Part shown: piece after piece, positions 1 through 8,991 of the stretch
Position numbering within the stretch: position 1 is the stretch's first letter
Layout of the letters: each line of letters begins with the position of its first letter
DNA from: AP-15 sp963732095
GTDB taxonomy: Bacteria; Pseudomonadota; Alphaproteobacteria; ATCC43930; CGMCC-115725
Direction of reading: 5' to 3'
NCBI GenBank assembly: GCA_963732095.1
Contig: CAVSZA010000040.1
Span: forward strand, 1-64,000
DNA length: 64,000 nt
The notes under the pieces: model-generated
Database searches by the model: none
Told to the model about the DNA's origin: nothing
Seen by the model: the letters and a program-made list of their open reading frames with translations, nothing else
Translations under genes and position numbers: made by a program

Positions 1-877
1 TTTCATCGCCGATCGTCCAGACGGTCCGCCGTTTGACCGCGAGCCGGCCGCGATGCCACGTGACCGAGGCATCGGTAGGAACGTCGATCCGGGTCTTGGG
101 GCCGGTGCGGTCACCGATCCAGAGGGTCGCGTCGAAAAAGCCGACCCTCTCGACAAATACCAGCAGCTCTTCCCCGGTCTCGCGATCGACATCCGCCCAG
201 ACCGCCATATGGTCGGCGCTCGTCTCGAAAATGATCGGGGCGGTCAGCGGGTCGGCGCTGCGCCGCCACAGCCGTACCGCGCGCGCATAGCCCGAACTGG
301 TGGCCATGTCCTCGCCCAGCGCGGAGGACAGCAGCAGCGTGTCACGGTCGAGCCAGGCTGCCCCGCCCTTCGCTTCGGGCAGCTCGAAGCCGCCCGGTAC
401 GAAGTCGAGCGCACCCAAATCGAATTCGCGCAGCACCACGGCGTCGGCGCCGCCGCGCGACAGCATGACAATCGCACGGTCGTGGCTGCCCGGGATCGTC
501 GCAGCCCCGCTCCACATCCAATCTTCGCCCTCTTTTGCCGCGAGCGCGTCGAGGTCGAGGAGGATGTCCCAATCGGGCTTTTCGCTGCGGTAGCCGTCGA
601 GCGTTGTCGCCCGCCACAGGCCGCGCGGGTGCTCCGCATCCTTCCAAAAATTGAAGACTTTAGCAGCGCGCCTGGCTATTAGCGGGATGTTGTCGGGCCG
701 GTCGAAGATCGCGGCGAGGGTGTCGCGATCGGCTGCGAAGCGGGCGTCGCCGAAGCGCGCCAATGTCTTCGCGTTCTGTTCCTCGACCCAGGCGAGCGCC
801 CGCTCGCCGTCGATCTCTTCGAGCCAGAGATAGGGGTCGTCGTCGGGAGCTTCGATGGTCGGTCGCGGGTCTGTCAT
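1..877 (-). CDS. Prolyl oligopeptidase family (S9) serine peptidase, N-terminal part
   Basis: An open frame of 292 codons begins at the ATG at 877 and runs off the left edge of the window, so only the N-terminal half is visible. The protein opens with the S9A signature DPYLWLEEIDGERALAW, followed by regions such as NFWKDAEHPRGLWRATTL that are typical of the seven-bladed propeller domain of prolyl oligopeptidases. The catalytic alpha/beta-hydrolase domain with Ser, Asp and His would lie outside the window. The family cleaves short peptides after proline or related residues, usually in the cytoplasm. It is transcribed away from the glycan island on its right. Confidence 0.85.
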   Translation of the reverse strand, partial: MTDPRPTIEAPDDDPYLWLEEIDGERALAWVEEQNAKTLARFGDARFAADRDTLAAIFDRPDNIPLIARRAAKVFNFWKDAEHPRGLWRATTLDGYRSEKPDWDILLDLDALAAKEGEDWMWSGAATIPGSHDRAIVMLSRGGADAVVLREFDLGALDFVPGGFELPEAKGGAAWLDRDTLLLSSALGEDMATSSGYARAVRLWRRSADPLTAPIIFETSADHMAVWADVDRETGEELLVFVERVGFFDATLWIGDRTGPKTRIDVPTDASVTWHRGRLAVKRRTVWTIGDE

Positions 878-1088
878 GGGTCAATAGACATAGTTTTAGA
901 TTAACACTACGAGCGAAGATGGGCATTTCGCAGGACGATTTGTTCGATTCCTGACGGACGGCTCATCCCGCGATGCAAAAAGTCGTGGACATTAACCGAC
1001 AAGCTGGCGAGATTAACCGCGATCAGGGTTGAACCGCCTCAAAGCTCGCTTCGAGCGCCACTAGGTTTGGTCGGGGAATCTGCTATCG

Positions 1089-2420
1089 GTGGGCGAAAGT
1101 TCCGTAAACGCGGCGGAGCGGCTAGGCGGGTCATTGGTCAAACCCGGCCGGAGCTTTCTTTTCCTGCAGGGGATGGCCACGCGATTTTTCGAGCGTCTGG
1201 GTCAGGCGCTCATCGGGCGCGGGCACGCGGTTTACCGGGTTAATTTCAACGGCGGTGACAGGGCATTCTGGCGGCTGCCGGGAGCCGTGGATTTCCGCGG
1301 CCGTCCGGAAGAGTGGCCGGAGTTTCTCGACCGGCTGATCGTCGAGCGGGCGATCAGCGACATCATTTTGTTCGGCGATTGCCGGCCGTTGCACCGAGCC
1401 GCCATCCGCGTCGCCGAAAGGCGCGCCTTGCGAATCCACGTCGTCGAGGAGGGCTATCTGCGGCCGGATTGGATCACCTTCGAGGAGGGCGGGGTCAATG
1501 GTCATTCCGAGCTGCCACGGGATCCAGCCTGGTATCGCGAACGCGCCCGTGCTTTGCCGGCTTGGCAGGACCCCCCATCGGTGCCGGGCAGCTTTCGGCG
1601 CAGGGCGGTCGAGGATGTGCTCTACACGACGGCCTCGATGGCCGGAATGTGGCGGTTCCCGTACTACGCGACGCACCGTCCCTATTATCAGCTGATCGAG
1701 TATGCCGGTTGGCTGCGGCGTCTGGCGCTGATGCGTCGCGCCGAGCGTGGCGCAGCGGTGGCGATCGAAGGTGTCTGCAGCAGCCCCGGCCCCCTCTTTC
1801 TTTTTCCGTTGCAGCTCGACTGCGACTATCAGGTGCGGGTGCACTCGCCGTTTCGGGCGATGCATCTGGCGATCGAGCACGTGCTTGCCTCCTTCGCCCG
1901 TCACGCCCCCTCGGCGGCCCGGTTGATCGTCAAGCTCCATCCGCTCGACAGCGGGTTGGTCGACTGGGCCGCGATCACGGGCTACCTCGCCGTCGAACTT
2001 GGGATTGCCGACCGGCTCGTCATTCTCGACGGCGGCGATTTGGGCACGCTGTTGGCGCGCAAGCCGGCGGTTGTCACGGTCAACAGCACCGTCGGCACCT
2101 TGGCGCTTGCATGCGGGCTTCCGGTCGTAGCGCTCGGCAAGGCGGTTTACGACATCGCCGGGCTGACCTTTCAGGGCGCGCTCGACGATTTCTGGAGCGC
2201 GCCGACGCCGCCCGATGCCGTTTTGTTCGACGCCTTCCGGCGGGTGCTTGCCGCCCGCTGCTTGATTCCCGGCTCGTTCTTCAACGAAGCCGGGCTGAGG
2301 CTCGCGGTCGATGCCGCAATCGAGCGGCTCGAAGCCACCTATGCGCGGGCCGCGCGCGGTGTGGCGACGCCGCCAGCCGGCATCGAGAGGCCGATCGCCG
2401 CGGCCGTCTCGATGCGATAA
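1089..2420 (+). CDS. KpsS-like capsule polysaccharide glycosyltransferase
   Basis: A 443-residue protein of the Capsule_synth family (KpsS/KpsC/LipB group). Recognisable blocks are FLFLQGMATRFFERLG near residue 23, FGDCRPLH at 95-102, VVEEGYLRPDWIT at 118-130, QLDCDYQVRVHSPF at 242-255, KLHPLDSG at 282-289 and VNSTVG at 331-336. In characterised capsule systems such proteins add the Kdo linker to a phospholipid acceptor in the cytoplasm. The start is a GTG; the next in-frame ATG at 1173 would cut into the conserved first strand. No KpsM/T/D/E export genes are nearby, so a classical group 2 capsule is not shown here. The stop lies just upstream of the P450 gene, suggesting co-transcription. 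Confidence 0.85.
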   Translation: MGESSVNAAERLGGSLVKPGRSFLFLQGMATRFFERLGQALIGRGHAVYRVNFNGGDRAFWRLPGAVDFRGRPEEWPEFLDRLIVERAISDIILFGDCRPLHRAAIRVAERRALRIHVVEEGYLRPDWITFEEGGVNGHSELPRDPAWYRERARALPAWQDPPSVPGSFRRRAVEDVLYTTASMAGMWRFPYYATHRPYYQLIEYAGWLRRLALMRRAERGAAVAIEGVCSSPGPLFLFPLQLDCDYQVRVHSPFRAMHLAIEHVLASFARHAPSAARLIVKLHPLDSGLVDWAAITGYLAVELGIADRLVILDGGDLGTLLARKPAVVTVNSTVGTLALACGLPVVALGKAVYDIAGLTFQGALDDFWSAPTPPDAVLFDAFRRVLAARCLIPGSFFNEAGLRLAVDAAIERLEATYARAARGVATPPAGIERPIAAAVSMR

Positions 2421-2451
2421 TGCCGTTCGCGCAGGCGCGCGAGGGCAGCCG

Positions 2452-3888
2452 ATGCACGACTTCGTTCCGCCCTTCCCCGACAGGCCGAAGCAGCCGCTCT
2501 CGGCGTTTGCCACATTGCGTCTGGCGCGGCGCAACTTCCTCGCAATCTGGGAAGAGCGCTCCTTCGAATGGGAGATGTTTTCGACCCGCATGCTGTCGCG
2601 CACGCTGTTTGTCTGCAACAGCCCGGATACCGTCGCCTCGGCCTTTGTCGAACATCACGACAGTTTCGAGCGCAAGAGCCCGCAGATGCGCCACGGCTTG
2701 GCGCCGCTGCTCGGCGACGGGCTGTTCATCAGCGACGGCGAGACGTGGCGGCGCCGTCGGCGCATTGTAGCACCGATCGTCCATGTCTCGCATCTGCCGC
2801 TGTTCGCTCCACTGATGGTCCAGGCCGCCTGCGAAGCCGCCGAACGCTGGGCGAGCCTGCCGCGGGACAAGCCGATCAATGCGCTGACCGAGATGGCGAC
2901 ATTGACGGCGGAGATCATCTGCCGGACGGTGTTCGGCCGGCAGCTCGGGGCCGAGCACGCGGCGGAAATCGTGTCCGCCTTCAGCGAATACCAGCGCCTG
3001 GTCGGCCAAATGGATCTGGCCTATTTCTTCGGTTTGCCGGATTGGATCCCACGGTTTCACTCGCCTGCGGTCCATCGCTCGGCCAAACGGATCCACAAGG
3101 TCCTGGAGCAGGTTATCGGCGACTGCCGCGAGCGGCTGTCCGGCGGCGAAGCCTCGATGATCCGCCTTTTGCTGGAAGCGCGCGATCCCGAGACCGGGGA
3201 GCCTCTCGACGCTGTGGCGTTGCGCAACGAAGCGGCGGTAATCTTTATGGCCGGTCACGAGACGACAGCGAATTCGCTCGCCTGGGCCTGGTATCTGCTG
3301 TCGCAGGCGCCGGAGGTTGAAGAACGCCTTCACGCCGAACTGGCAAAAGTCCTCTCCGGCCGCTTGCCGACCCTCGACGATGTCCCCGAGCTGCCCTACA
3401 CCCGCGCGATATTCGAGGAGACGGTGCGGCTCTACCCTCCAGTCCCGCTCCTCGCGCGTCAGGCGTCACGCGACGAGACGATCCGCGGCCGGTCCGTGCC
3501 GGCGGGATCCCTCCTCATCGTTGTCCCGTGGCTGCTCCACCGGCATCGTAAATTTTGGGGAAAGCCGGATCACTACATCCCGGAGCGCTTTCTGCCGGAG
3601 AACGCCCAGTTTCGCGTGAGGCACGCTTATATTCCGTTCAGCGTCGGTCCCCGCATTTGCGTCGGCGCCGCCTTCGGTCTGACCGAGGCTGTGCTTTGCA
3701 TCGCCACTCTGGCTCAACGGGTCCGTCTGCGCTTGGCCCCCGATGCCGTGGTCGCGCCGGTTTGCCGCCTGACCCTGCGGCCGGGCGACGATTTGCGTAT
3801 GTACGTCGAGCGTCGTGATCAAGTTGGTGGATCACTGGAGACAGCGGCATTGGCGAGCTCACATCCTCCACCTTGCTTGCGCGAATGA
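2452..3888 (+). CDS. Cytochrome P450
   Basis: A 478-residue P450 with all core motifs: I-helix AGHETT at 267-272 (oxygen activation), ExxR as ETVR at 323-326, a PPVPLLARQA segment, PERF near 377-380 and the heme-binding loop FSVGPRICVG at 396-405, whose Cys403 would be the thiolate ligand. The layout resembles the soluble CYP4/CYP102-like class seen in bacteria. The ATG at 2452 fits the usual N-terminus; longer in-frame starts would overlap the upstream gene. No ferredoxin or reductase is adjacent. The position between a KpsS-like enzyme and a glycosyltransferase suggests it oxidises a lipid or glycolipid precursor; that is inference. A 3' fragment of a second copy survives at 6232-6361. Confidence 0.93.
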   Translation: MHDFVPPFPDRPKQPLSAFATLRLARRNFLAIWEERSFEWEMFSTRMLSRTLFVCNSPDTVASAFVEHHDSFERKSPQMRHGLAPLLGDGLFISDGETWRRRRRIVAPIVHVSHLPLFAPLMVQAACEAAERWASLPRDKPINALTEMATLTAEIICRTVFGRQLGAEHAAEIVSAFSEYQRLVGQMDLAYFFGLPDWIPRFHSPAVHRSAKRIHKVLEQVIGDCRERLSGGEASMIRLLLEARDPETGEPLDAVALRNEAAVIFMAGHETTANSLAWAWYLLSQAPEVEERLHAELAKVLSGRLPTLDDVPELPYTRAIFEETVRLYPPVPLLARQASRDETIRGRSVPAGSLLIVVPWLLHRHRKFWGKPDHYIPERFLPENAQFRVRHAYIPFSVGPRICVGAAFGLTEAVLCIATLAQRVRLRLAPDAVVAPVCRLTLRPGDDLRMYVERRDQVGGSLETAALASSHPPPCLRE

Positions 3889-4088
3889 TGTAGGCCCGTG
3901 CTTCGAAGCGCCCCAAGAAGTCCCAACGCTCTGTCATTCATCTGCCTGCGCGGACCAGCCCGTCTTTACTGGTACAACTTTGCCGCCATCATTACCCCGT
4001 AGGGGGCGCATCCAGGGATAGTTATGAAGCTCCAAATCACATTTCCGGCGCAACATTTTCGGGTGGCGCAGCAGTGAGGGATTAGGGC

Positions 4089-5291
4089 TTGCAGAATACC
4101 GTCTTCTGGATCGCTGCCGGTATTGTCATCACATCTGCGATGGGTTCCCTCGCCTGTGTCGTGTTGTTTCTCGGCAACCTCCGTATCCCGACAAGCGGGC
4201 TGGTGGCCGGCATCGTCCTAATTCTACCGGCGACCGGATCTCTCGATAATCTCGAAAACCTCCTAGCCGCATTAGGCCGCCAATCGGTGCGGGCTCGGCG
4301 ATTGATCATCGCGGTCGAGTCGCGCAATGATCCAGCTTATCGGCGGGCGACCGAGTTAGCCATGACGCATCGCGAGCCGGCAATCGATGTTGTCGTGGCC
4401 GGCCTGTCGAACCGCCGAGGTCAGAAATGCACCAACATATTAGCGGCGCTGACCCGGCTCGCAGCCGAGGATCGGTTCGTCGTGATGCTCGATGCTGACA
4501 TCTGCCCGCAGCCCTGGTGGCTCGCCGCCTTGGTCGCACCCCTAGCCACCGGCGGCGCCGACCTGGTCAACGGCTATCGCTGGCTCGTGCCGACGCCGCC
4601 TACTCTTGCCTCGGTGCTCGTTGCCCAAATCGATCGCGGACTGGCTGTTTTGCCGCGGCTTGCGGCTGCCGGAATGGTGTGGGGTGGCTCGCTGGCGCTG
4701 ACGCGCGAGGCGCTCGAAGTCCTCGACTTGGGCAAAACCCTCGACCGCGAGGTGGTCGAGGACGTTCCGATCGGTAGCCGCGTAACGGAAACCAGGCTGC
4801 GGCTGTTGACACGGCGCGCTTTGCGCGTTCCCACACCGCTGGCCGGAAGCTGGCGCGAGCTATGGGCGTTCGGGCGTCGTCAAGGCCAATTCGTCAGACT
4901 CTACCGCCCGCGGCTGTGGTGGTTCGCTAGCCTCATTGCGACGGCCGATTTCCTCGCGCGCATCGCGCTGGCCTGGGATCTGCTCGCCGCGGGCTCCATG
5001 CCGGCATTGCGGATGCTCGCGCTCATCGCAGCGTCGGGCTCGGTCGCAACCGAGCTTCGCCGCGCGGTCGGCCGCAGGATCGGCGCCGCTGACGGCCTTG
5101 CCTGCACGAGTTATCAACATCTCCTCAACTGGGCCATCCTTCCGATCGGGGCTTGGTACGTCAGTTTGATCTGGGCCAGCGCTTTCACCTCGGTTGTCCG
5201 ATGGGCGCATGTCCAATATTCGCTCGATCGTTCGGGTCGCGTCTTGGCGGCACGACGCCATCCGTATGGCCCACGACGGCGAGGGGTCTAA
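4089..5291 (+). CDS. GT2/GT21-like membrane glycosyltransferase (copy 1)
   Basis: A 400-residue protein starting at TTG 4089, with an N-terminal membrane segment (about residues 5-30), a GT-A domain and hydrophobic C-terminal segments. Catalytic-type motifs are LDADI at 134-138 (metal/nucleotide DxD equivalent), EDVPIG at 224-229 and an arginine-rich block RRQGQFVRLYRP near 263-274 in the place of the Q/RxxRW motif. This arrangement is like ceramide glucosyltransferase (GT21) and hopanoid HpnI-type enzymes, so a lipid acceptor is likely; the sugar and lipid are unknown. It lies 200 bp after the P450 and 3 bp before a methyltransferase. A homologue is encoded on the opposite strand at 6358-7539. 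Confidence 0.8.
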   Translation: MQNTVFWIAAGIVITSAMGSLACVVLFLGNLRIPTSGLVAGIVLILPATGSLDNLENLLAALGRQSVRARRLIIAVESRNDPAYRRATELAMTHREPAIDVVVAGLSNRRGQKCTNILAALTRLAAEDRFVVMLDADICPQPWWLAALVAPLATGGADLVNGYRWLVPTPPTLASVLVAQIDRGLAVLPRLAAAGMVWGGSLALTREALEVLDLGKTLDREVVEDVPIGSRVTETRLRLLTRRALRVPTPLAGSWRELWAFGRRQGQFVRLYRPRLWWFASLIATADFLARIALAWDLLAAGSMPALRMLALIAASGSVATELRRAVGRRIGAADGLACTSYQHLLNWAILPIGAWYVSLIWASAFTSVVRWAHVQYSLDRSGRVLAARRHPYGPRRRGV

Positions 5292-5294
5292 CCG

Positions 5295-6230
5295 ATGCCG
5301 GTCTCCGAACCGTTCCCGCCTCTCTGCCCTATCACCGGGCTTCCCGCCACGAGGCGCATACAACAGGTGAGCAGTGCGCTCCTGATCGCGCTGTGGCGGG
5401 CCTCTTTTGGGGTCTCGACGGCTCGGCAGCTCGGCGCGGTGGAGCGGTTCGGCTTGTGGGAGTCGCCGTGCGGGCTCGCGTTCTTCCACCCGATGATCGC
5501 CGGGGACGAGAAATTCTACCGCGATTTTTACCGCCGCCTGAACAAAACAAGTCCTTGGAGAAACACGCTCATGCAGCGTTCCGACTTCGCCAAGGTCGCG
5601 GCACTAATCGCGCCCGATGAGAAGGTGCTCGACGTGGGGTGCGGAACGGCGCCCTTTGCCCGCCACGTCGAGCATGCCGTCTATGTCGGCCTCGAGCAGA
5701 ATGTTGCCGCGAACTCGGCTGACGTGCGAAGTGAGACCGCGTCACAGCACGCCGCGGCAAATTCCGGCGCATACGACGTCGTCTGCGCGTTTCACGTCGC
5801 CGAACACACCAGCGAGCCGGGGCGCTTCGTCGCTGAAATGGCTCGTTGCTTGCGGCCGGGAGGACGGCTGTTCCTGGCAGTGCCCGGCTGGCCGTCAGCA
5901 ATGACCGACATCCCGAATTTCGCCCCGAACGGCCCGCCGCATCATTTGAGCTGGTGGAGCAAATCGGCATTGCGGGCTTTGGCCGAGAGCCTCGGCCTGA
6001 TCGTTGAGACGGTCGAGGTTCTCCCGCCGAGCCCAGATATGGGCATCCTTTATTGGATGGCGTGGGCGTCGCCAAAATTAACAAGCGAGCGTTTCTTTCG
6101 CGATGCCTGGGGTTGGCATGGCAGTCTGGTATGGAGCTGGCTCGCAGCGCGAGTATGCAATAGTCTTTTTCGCATCCCCGCGGGCGTAAAATCGTTCGAG
6201 CTTCTACTGATCGCGCGCACACCGGTCTAA
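5295..6230 (+). CDS. Class I SAM-dependent methyltransferase (copy 1)
   Basis: A 311-residue protein. Residues 1-95 form an N-terminal module beginning CPITGLPATRRIQQVS, which the truncated second copy also carries. A Rossmann methyltransferase domain follows: SAM motif I VLDVGCGTAP at 111-120, FHVAEHT, and CLRPGGRLFLAVPGW before a segment GPPHHLSWWSKSAL. It starts 3 bp after the glycosyltransferase stop, so the two are almost certainly co-translated. The substrate is unknown; by context it is probably the glycolipid made by the neighbouring glycosyltransferase or P450 product. The C-terminus RIPAGVKSFELLLIARTPV is mirrored in the pseudogene at 7536-8041. Confidence 0.85.
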   Translation: MPVSEPFPPLCPITGLPATRRIQQVSSALLIALWRASFGVSTARQLGAVERFGLWESPCGLAFFHPMIAGDEKFYRDFYRRLNKTSPWRNTLMQRSDFAKVAALIAPDEKVLDVGCGTAPFARHVEHAVYVGLEQNVAANSADVRSETASQHAAANSGAYDVVCAFHVAEHTSEPGRFVAEMARCLRPGGRLFLAVPGWPSAMTDIPNFAPNGPPHHLSWWSKSALRALAESLGLIVETVEVLPPSPDMGILYWMAWASPKLTSERFFRDAWGWHGSLVWSWLAARVCNSLFRIPAGVKSFELLLIARTPV

Positions 6231-6231
6231 T

Positions 6232-6361
6232 ATAAGCCGGATCATTACATCCCGGAACGCATGCTGGGGGAGAACGCCCAGTTCGCGTCAGGCGCGCCTA
6301 TTTTCCGTCTGACCTGCGGCCCGGCGACGATTTGCGAATGTACGTCGAGAATGGCGCCTAA
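6232..6361 (+). pseudogene. Cytochrome P450 3' fragment
   Basis: This 130-bp stretch matches the end of the P450 gene at 2452-3888. It encodes KPDHYIPERMLGENAQF (compare KPDHYIPERFLPENAQF in the intact gene), then skips the whole heme-binding loop and resumes at the C-terminal segment CRLTLRPGDDLRMYVE with a one-base deletion that shifts the frame. Its remaining stop overlaps the end of the opposite-strand glycosyltransferase. It cannot make a functional enzyme and marks a former second copy of the P450. Confidence 0.8.
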
Positions 6362-7539
6362 CCCGACGTGTCTGAGTAAGGCCGGCGGACGACGCCGGTG
6401 ACCTGCCCCGTCTTGTCGACGACGTAGCGGACATGCCGCCATACGACCGGGGAAGTGACGGCGCCGCCCCAGATAACCGAGGCATGAAAAATCGGAGCGG
6501 GCAGAATGGTCCAGGCGAGCAGATGCTGCGCCAAACGAAAGCCAATTCCGTCAGTTACGCCGAGTTTCCGGCCGATTGCCAGCCGAATCTCTGTCGCAGT
6601 CGAGCCCAGACAGGCCAGAACAAGGATGGCGGGCAAGGCGGCCCCCCAGCCGAGCACGTTCGACAGCAGCGCAATTCGGGCCGCCAGGTCGGTGGTGACG
6701 ACGAAGGCGGCGAAGCACCACAATCCCGGGCGGTAGAGGCGGATCAGCTGGTATTGTCGGCGCGCAAAGCGCCAACCGTCACGAAGATTGCCGGCGAGCG
6801 GGGTCGGCGGCCGGATGGCCCGGCGGGTCAGCACCCTCAGTCCGGTTCGCGCCGCGCGGTCGCCGATCGGCAAATCCTCGGTCAAGGCATTTGCGATCGT
6901 GTTCGGCAGATCGAGCGCAGCGAGGGCGTTGCGCGTGAACGCGAGGGAACCGCCCCAAGCCGGCCTGGTCCAGCGGACCCGCGGCAATACTGCGATGGCG
7001 CGGTCGATTGCGGCGACGAGGGCGGTGCCGAGCGATATTCTCGTCGGCACGGGCCAGCGATAACCATTGACGAGATCGGCGCGCCCTGCAGCCAACGGCG
7101 CCACCAACATCGCCAGCCACCACCGCTGCGGACGGATGTCCGCATCGAGAAGTACAATGTACACATCGTCGGCGTCGAGCTGCGCCAGGGCGGCGAGAAG
7201 GTTGGTGCATTTCTGGCTGCGCATCGGCGAGAGACCGGCGACGACCAGCTCAACATTCAGCTGAGGATAACGCTCGGCGAGGGCTGCGACGCGCCGGTAA
7301 GCGGGGTCTTTGCGCGCCTCGACCGAAACGATCAATCGGCGCGGTTTAAGCGACTGGGCAGTTAGTGCCGCGAGCAGATCATCGAGCCCGGGAAGCGCGC
7401 CCGTCACCGGCAACACCAAGGCGACGCTCGCGGATAAGCGGTCATCGAGGACCCGCATCTGACTGAAAAAGAGAAGAGCCAGAGCGATCGACCACAGCGC
7501 ATAGAAAACAGCGATTGCGGCTGCGATCCATGCCATCAT
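6358..7539 (-). CDS. GT2/GT21-like membrane glycosyltransferase (copy 2)
   Basis: A 393-residue homologue of the glycosyltransferase at 4089-5291. Shared blocks include RSQKCTNLLAALAQLDADD, LLDADIRPQRWW, LVNGYRWPVPT, WGGSLAFTRNALAALDL, EDLPIG and FARRQYQLIRLYRPGLW. The N-terminus has one membrane segment and the C-terminus two or three. The ATG at 7539 overlaps the stop of the upstream methyltransferase remnant (ATGATG), which implies past translational coupling. The gene itself looks intact. The copies have clearly diverged, so a different sugar or acceptor is possible. It is on the strand opposite copy 1. Confidence 0.8.
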   Translation of the reverse strand: MMAWIAAAIAVFYALWSIALALLFFSQMRVLDDRLSASVALVLPVTGALPGLDDLLAALTAQSLKPRRLIVSVEARKDPAYRRVAALAERYPQLNVELVVAGLSPMRSQKCTNLLAALAQLDADDVYIVLLDADIRPQRWWLAMLVAPLAAGRADLVNGYRWPVPTRISLGTALVAAIDRAIAVLPRVRWTRPAWGGSLAFTRNALAALDLPNTIANALTEDLPIGDRAARTGLRVLTRRAIRPPTPLAGNLRDGWRFARRQYQLIRLYRPGLWCFAAFVVTTDLAARIALLSNVLGWGAALPAILVLACLGSTATEIRLAIGRKLGVTDGIGFRLAQHLLAWTILPAPIFHASVIWGGAVTSPVVWRHVRYVVDKTGQVTGVVRRPYSDTSG

Positions 7540-8041
7540 GACGGTTTGCGCGCGATGAGGAGCAACCCAGAAGGTCTTGCTGATGCCGGAATACGGAACA
7601 GCGCATCGCAGGCGCGCCCGACGAGCCAGCTCCAGGCGAGCGCGCAATATGAGGTCCAATGTGCTCGGAAATAGCGATCGCCGGTCAGTTTGGGAGCCCA
7701 GCGCCCCATCCAGTAGATGAGGCTGTCGAAAGAGAAGGGTACCGTTTCGATCGCTTCCGTCTTCAGATCGAGCGGACCCGCAACCGCCCGCAAGGCTCCT
7801 TCGTCCCACCAGCTGAGATGATTCGGCGGCGCATTGAGCACAAAATTCGGGATCTCGTTAGCGGTGGCGTCCAGCTAGGCACGACAATGCAGAGCCGTCC
7901 ACCGGGTCTGACGCATTTTACCAGATCGCGGGTAAAGCGAAAGCTCCGCGCCACAATCCACTGATCAGCCGGGCGCTGATGGACTGAATGCGACGCTCTG
8001 CCGGAAGGCCCAGTGATCGGGCACGAGGTAATGGATTGCAT
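7536..8041 (-). pseudogene. SAM methyltransferase remnant (copy 2)
   Basis: Pieces of a homologue of the methyltransferase at 5295-6230 survive in different frames. The start retains CPITG and, after a frame change, LPAERRIQSISARLISGLW. About 430 bp including SAM motif I is missing, and the text resumes with KCVRPGGRLCIVVPSW, then shifts frame again to NAPPNHLSWWDEGALRAV and the intact C-terminus ending SGLLLIARKPS. It begins 3 bp after the dnaE2 stop and overlaps the start of glycosyltransferase copy 2. Loss of the SAM-binding motif means it is dead as a methyltransferase. Confidence 0.8.
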
Positions 8042-8621
8042 CGGCTAGCGGAAATTCCGGCTGGTGATGACGATGTCGCGCGGGTCGTAACCGGGAGGCT
8101 TCGCGGGAGAACTGAAAGGTGGTTTTGGCGCCGGCCGGGACCCAGCCTCGCCGGTACAGTTGCGCAAAGTATTGAGGCGCGGGGTCATGTCCTCGAGCCG
8201 GTCGGCGACGACATGGATGACGCTCTCCTCGCGCTGCAATTTGCCAGTGCAGCGCAAGAGGGTGGCGCCGAGCGCGGCGCGGCGGAAGCGTTCGAGGATG
8301 GCGGGCCAGACGATCAGATTGGCGATCCCGGTCTCATCCTCGATCGTGATGAAAACGACGCCATTGGCGCTGCCCGGACGCTGCCGGATCAGGACAATCC
8401 CGGCGATCGAGAGCCGCCGGTTGACCGGCAGGTGGGCGAGCGCGGCGGCAGTGATCAAGCCGTCACTAGCAAGTTCGGCACGCAAAAAGGCGAGCGGGTG
8501 GCGCTTCAAGGTGAGGCTGAGGCTAGCATAATCCTCGACGACATGCTCTCCCAACGGCATTTCCGGCAACATCGCCATCGCGCGCGCTTCGCTCTCCTTT
8601 TCCGCCCTTGGTCCGGAGAAG

Positions 8622-8718
8622 CCCCCCTCACCCTGCCCTCTCCCCCCAATAGGGGGCGAGGGTTTTAATTCGCTCCCCCTCGCCCACCATTGGGGGGAGA
8701 GGGTCGGGGTGAGGGGGG
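8622..8718. repeat. Palindromic repeat, family A, inside dnaE2 (in frame)
   Basis: A long inverted repeat built from CCCCTCACCCTGCCCTCTCC on the left and its near-complement GGGGAGAGGGTCGGGGTGAG on the right, with an AT-containing centre. Related elements occur at 27239, 40728, 43703 and elsewhere between genes. Here it keeps the dnaE2 frame open and adds roughly 35-40 residues (translated as APLTPTLSPQWW onward) between the helix-hairpin-helix part and the OB-fold region. Confidence 0.85.
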
Positions 8719-8991
8719 CAGTCTCGGAGTTTGCTAGCGAGGGTTCCGAGGCGAAGAGTGGCAGCGGCGGGTCGCCGAGCGCCTTCAAGGCCCACAATGC
8801 GCGGCGGCGGTCGAGCCCGATCGAGCGGAACGCATCGGCCTCGGCGAGGCGCTCGAGGGCGCCTCGCCCGAGGCCGCTGCGCCGCCACAGCGCCTGCGGG
8901 TCCGAATAACCGCTTTCCCGCGCCGTGACGAGCCGCTCCGCATCGGCCTCGGCGAACCCTTTTATCTGACGCAACCCGAGACGCAGCGCCC

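Noticed and set aside
1131..2618. 495-codon frame antisense to the KpsS-like gene
   Set aside because: High-GC shadow frame; no family resemblance and the sense frame has all conserved motifs.
4089..7539. Inverted duplication of the whole GT-MT pair in one step
   Set aside because: A single inversion would give MT then GT from left to right on the minus strand; the observed order is GT then MT, so more than one rearrangement is required.
8622..8718. Repeats considered as CRISPR or insertion-sequence ends
   Set aside because: Elements are single palindromes without regular spacers, transposase frames or target duplications.
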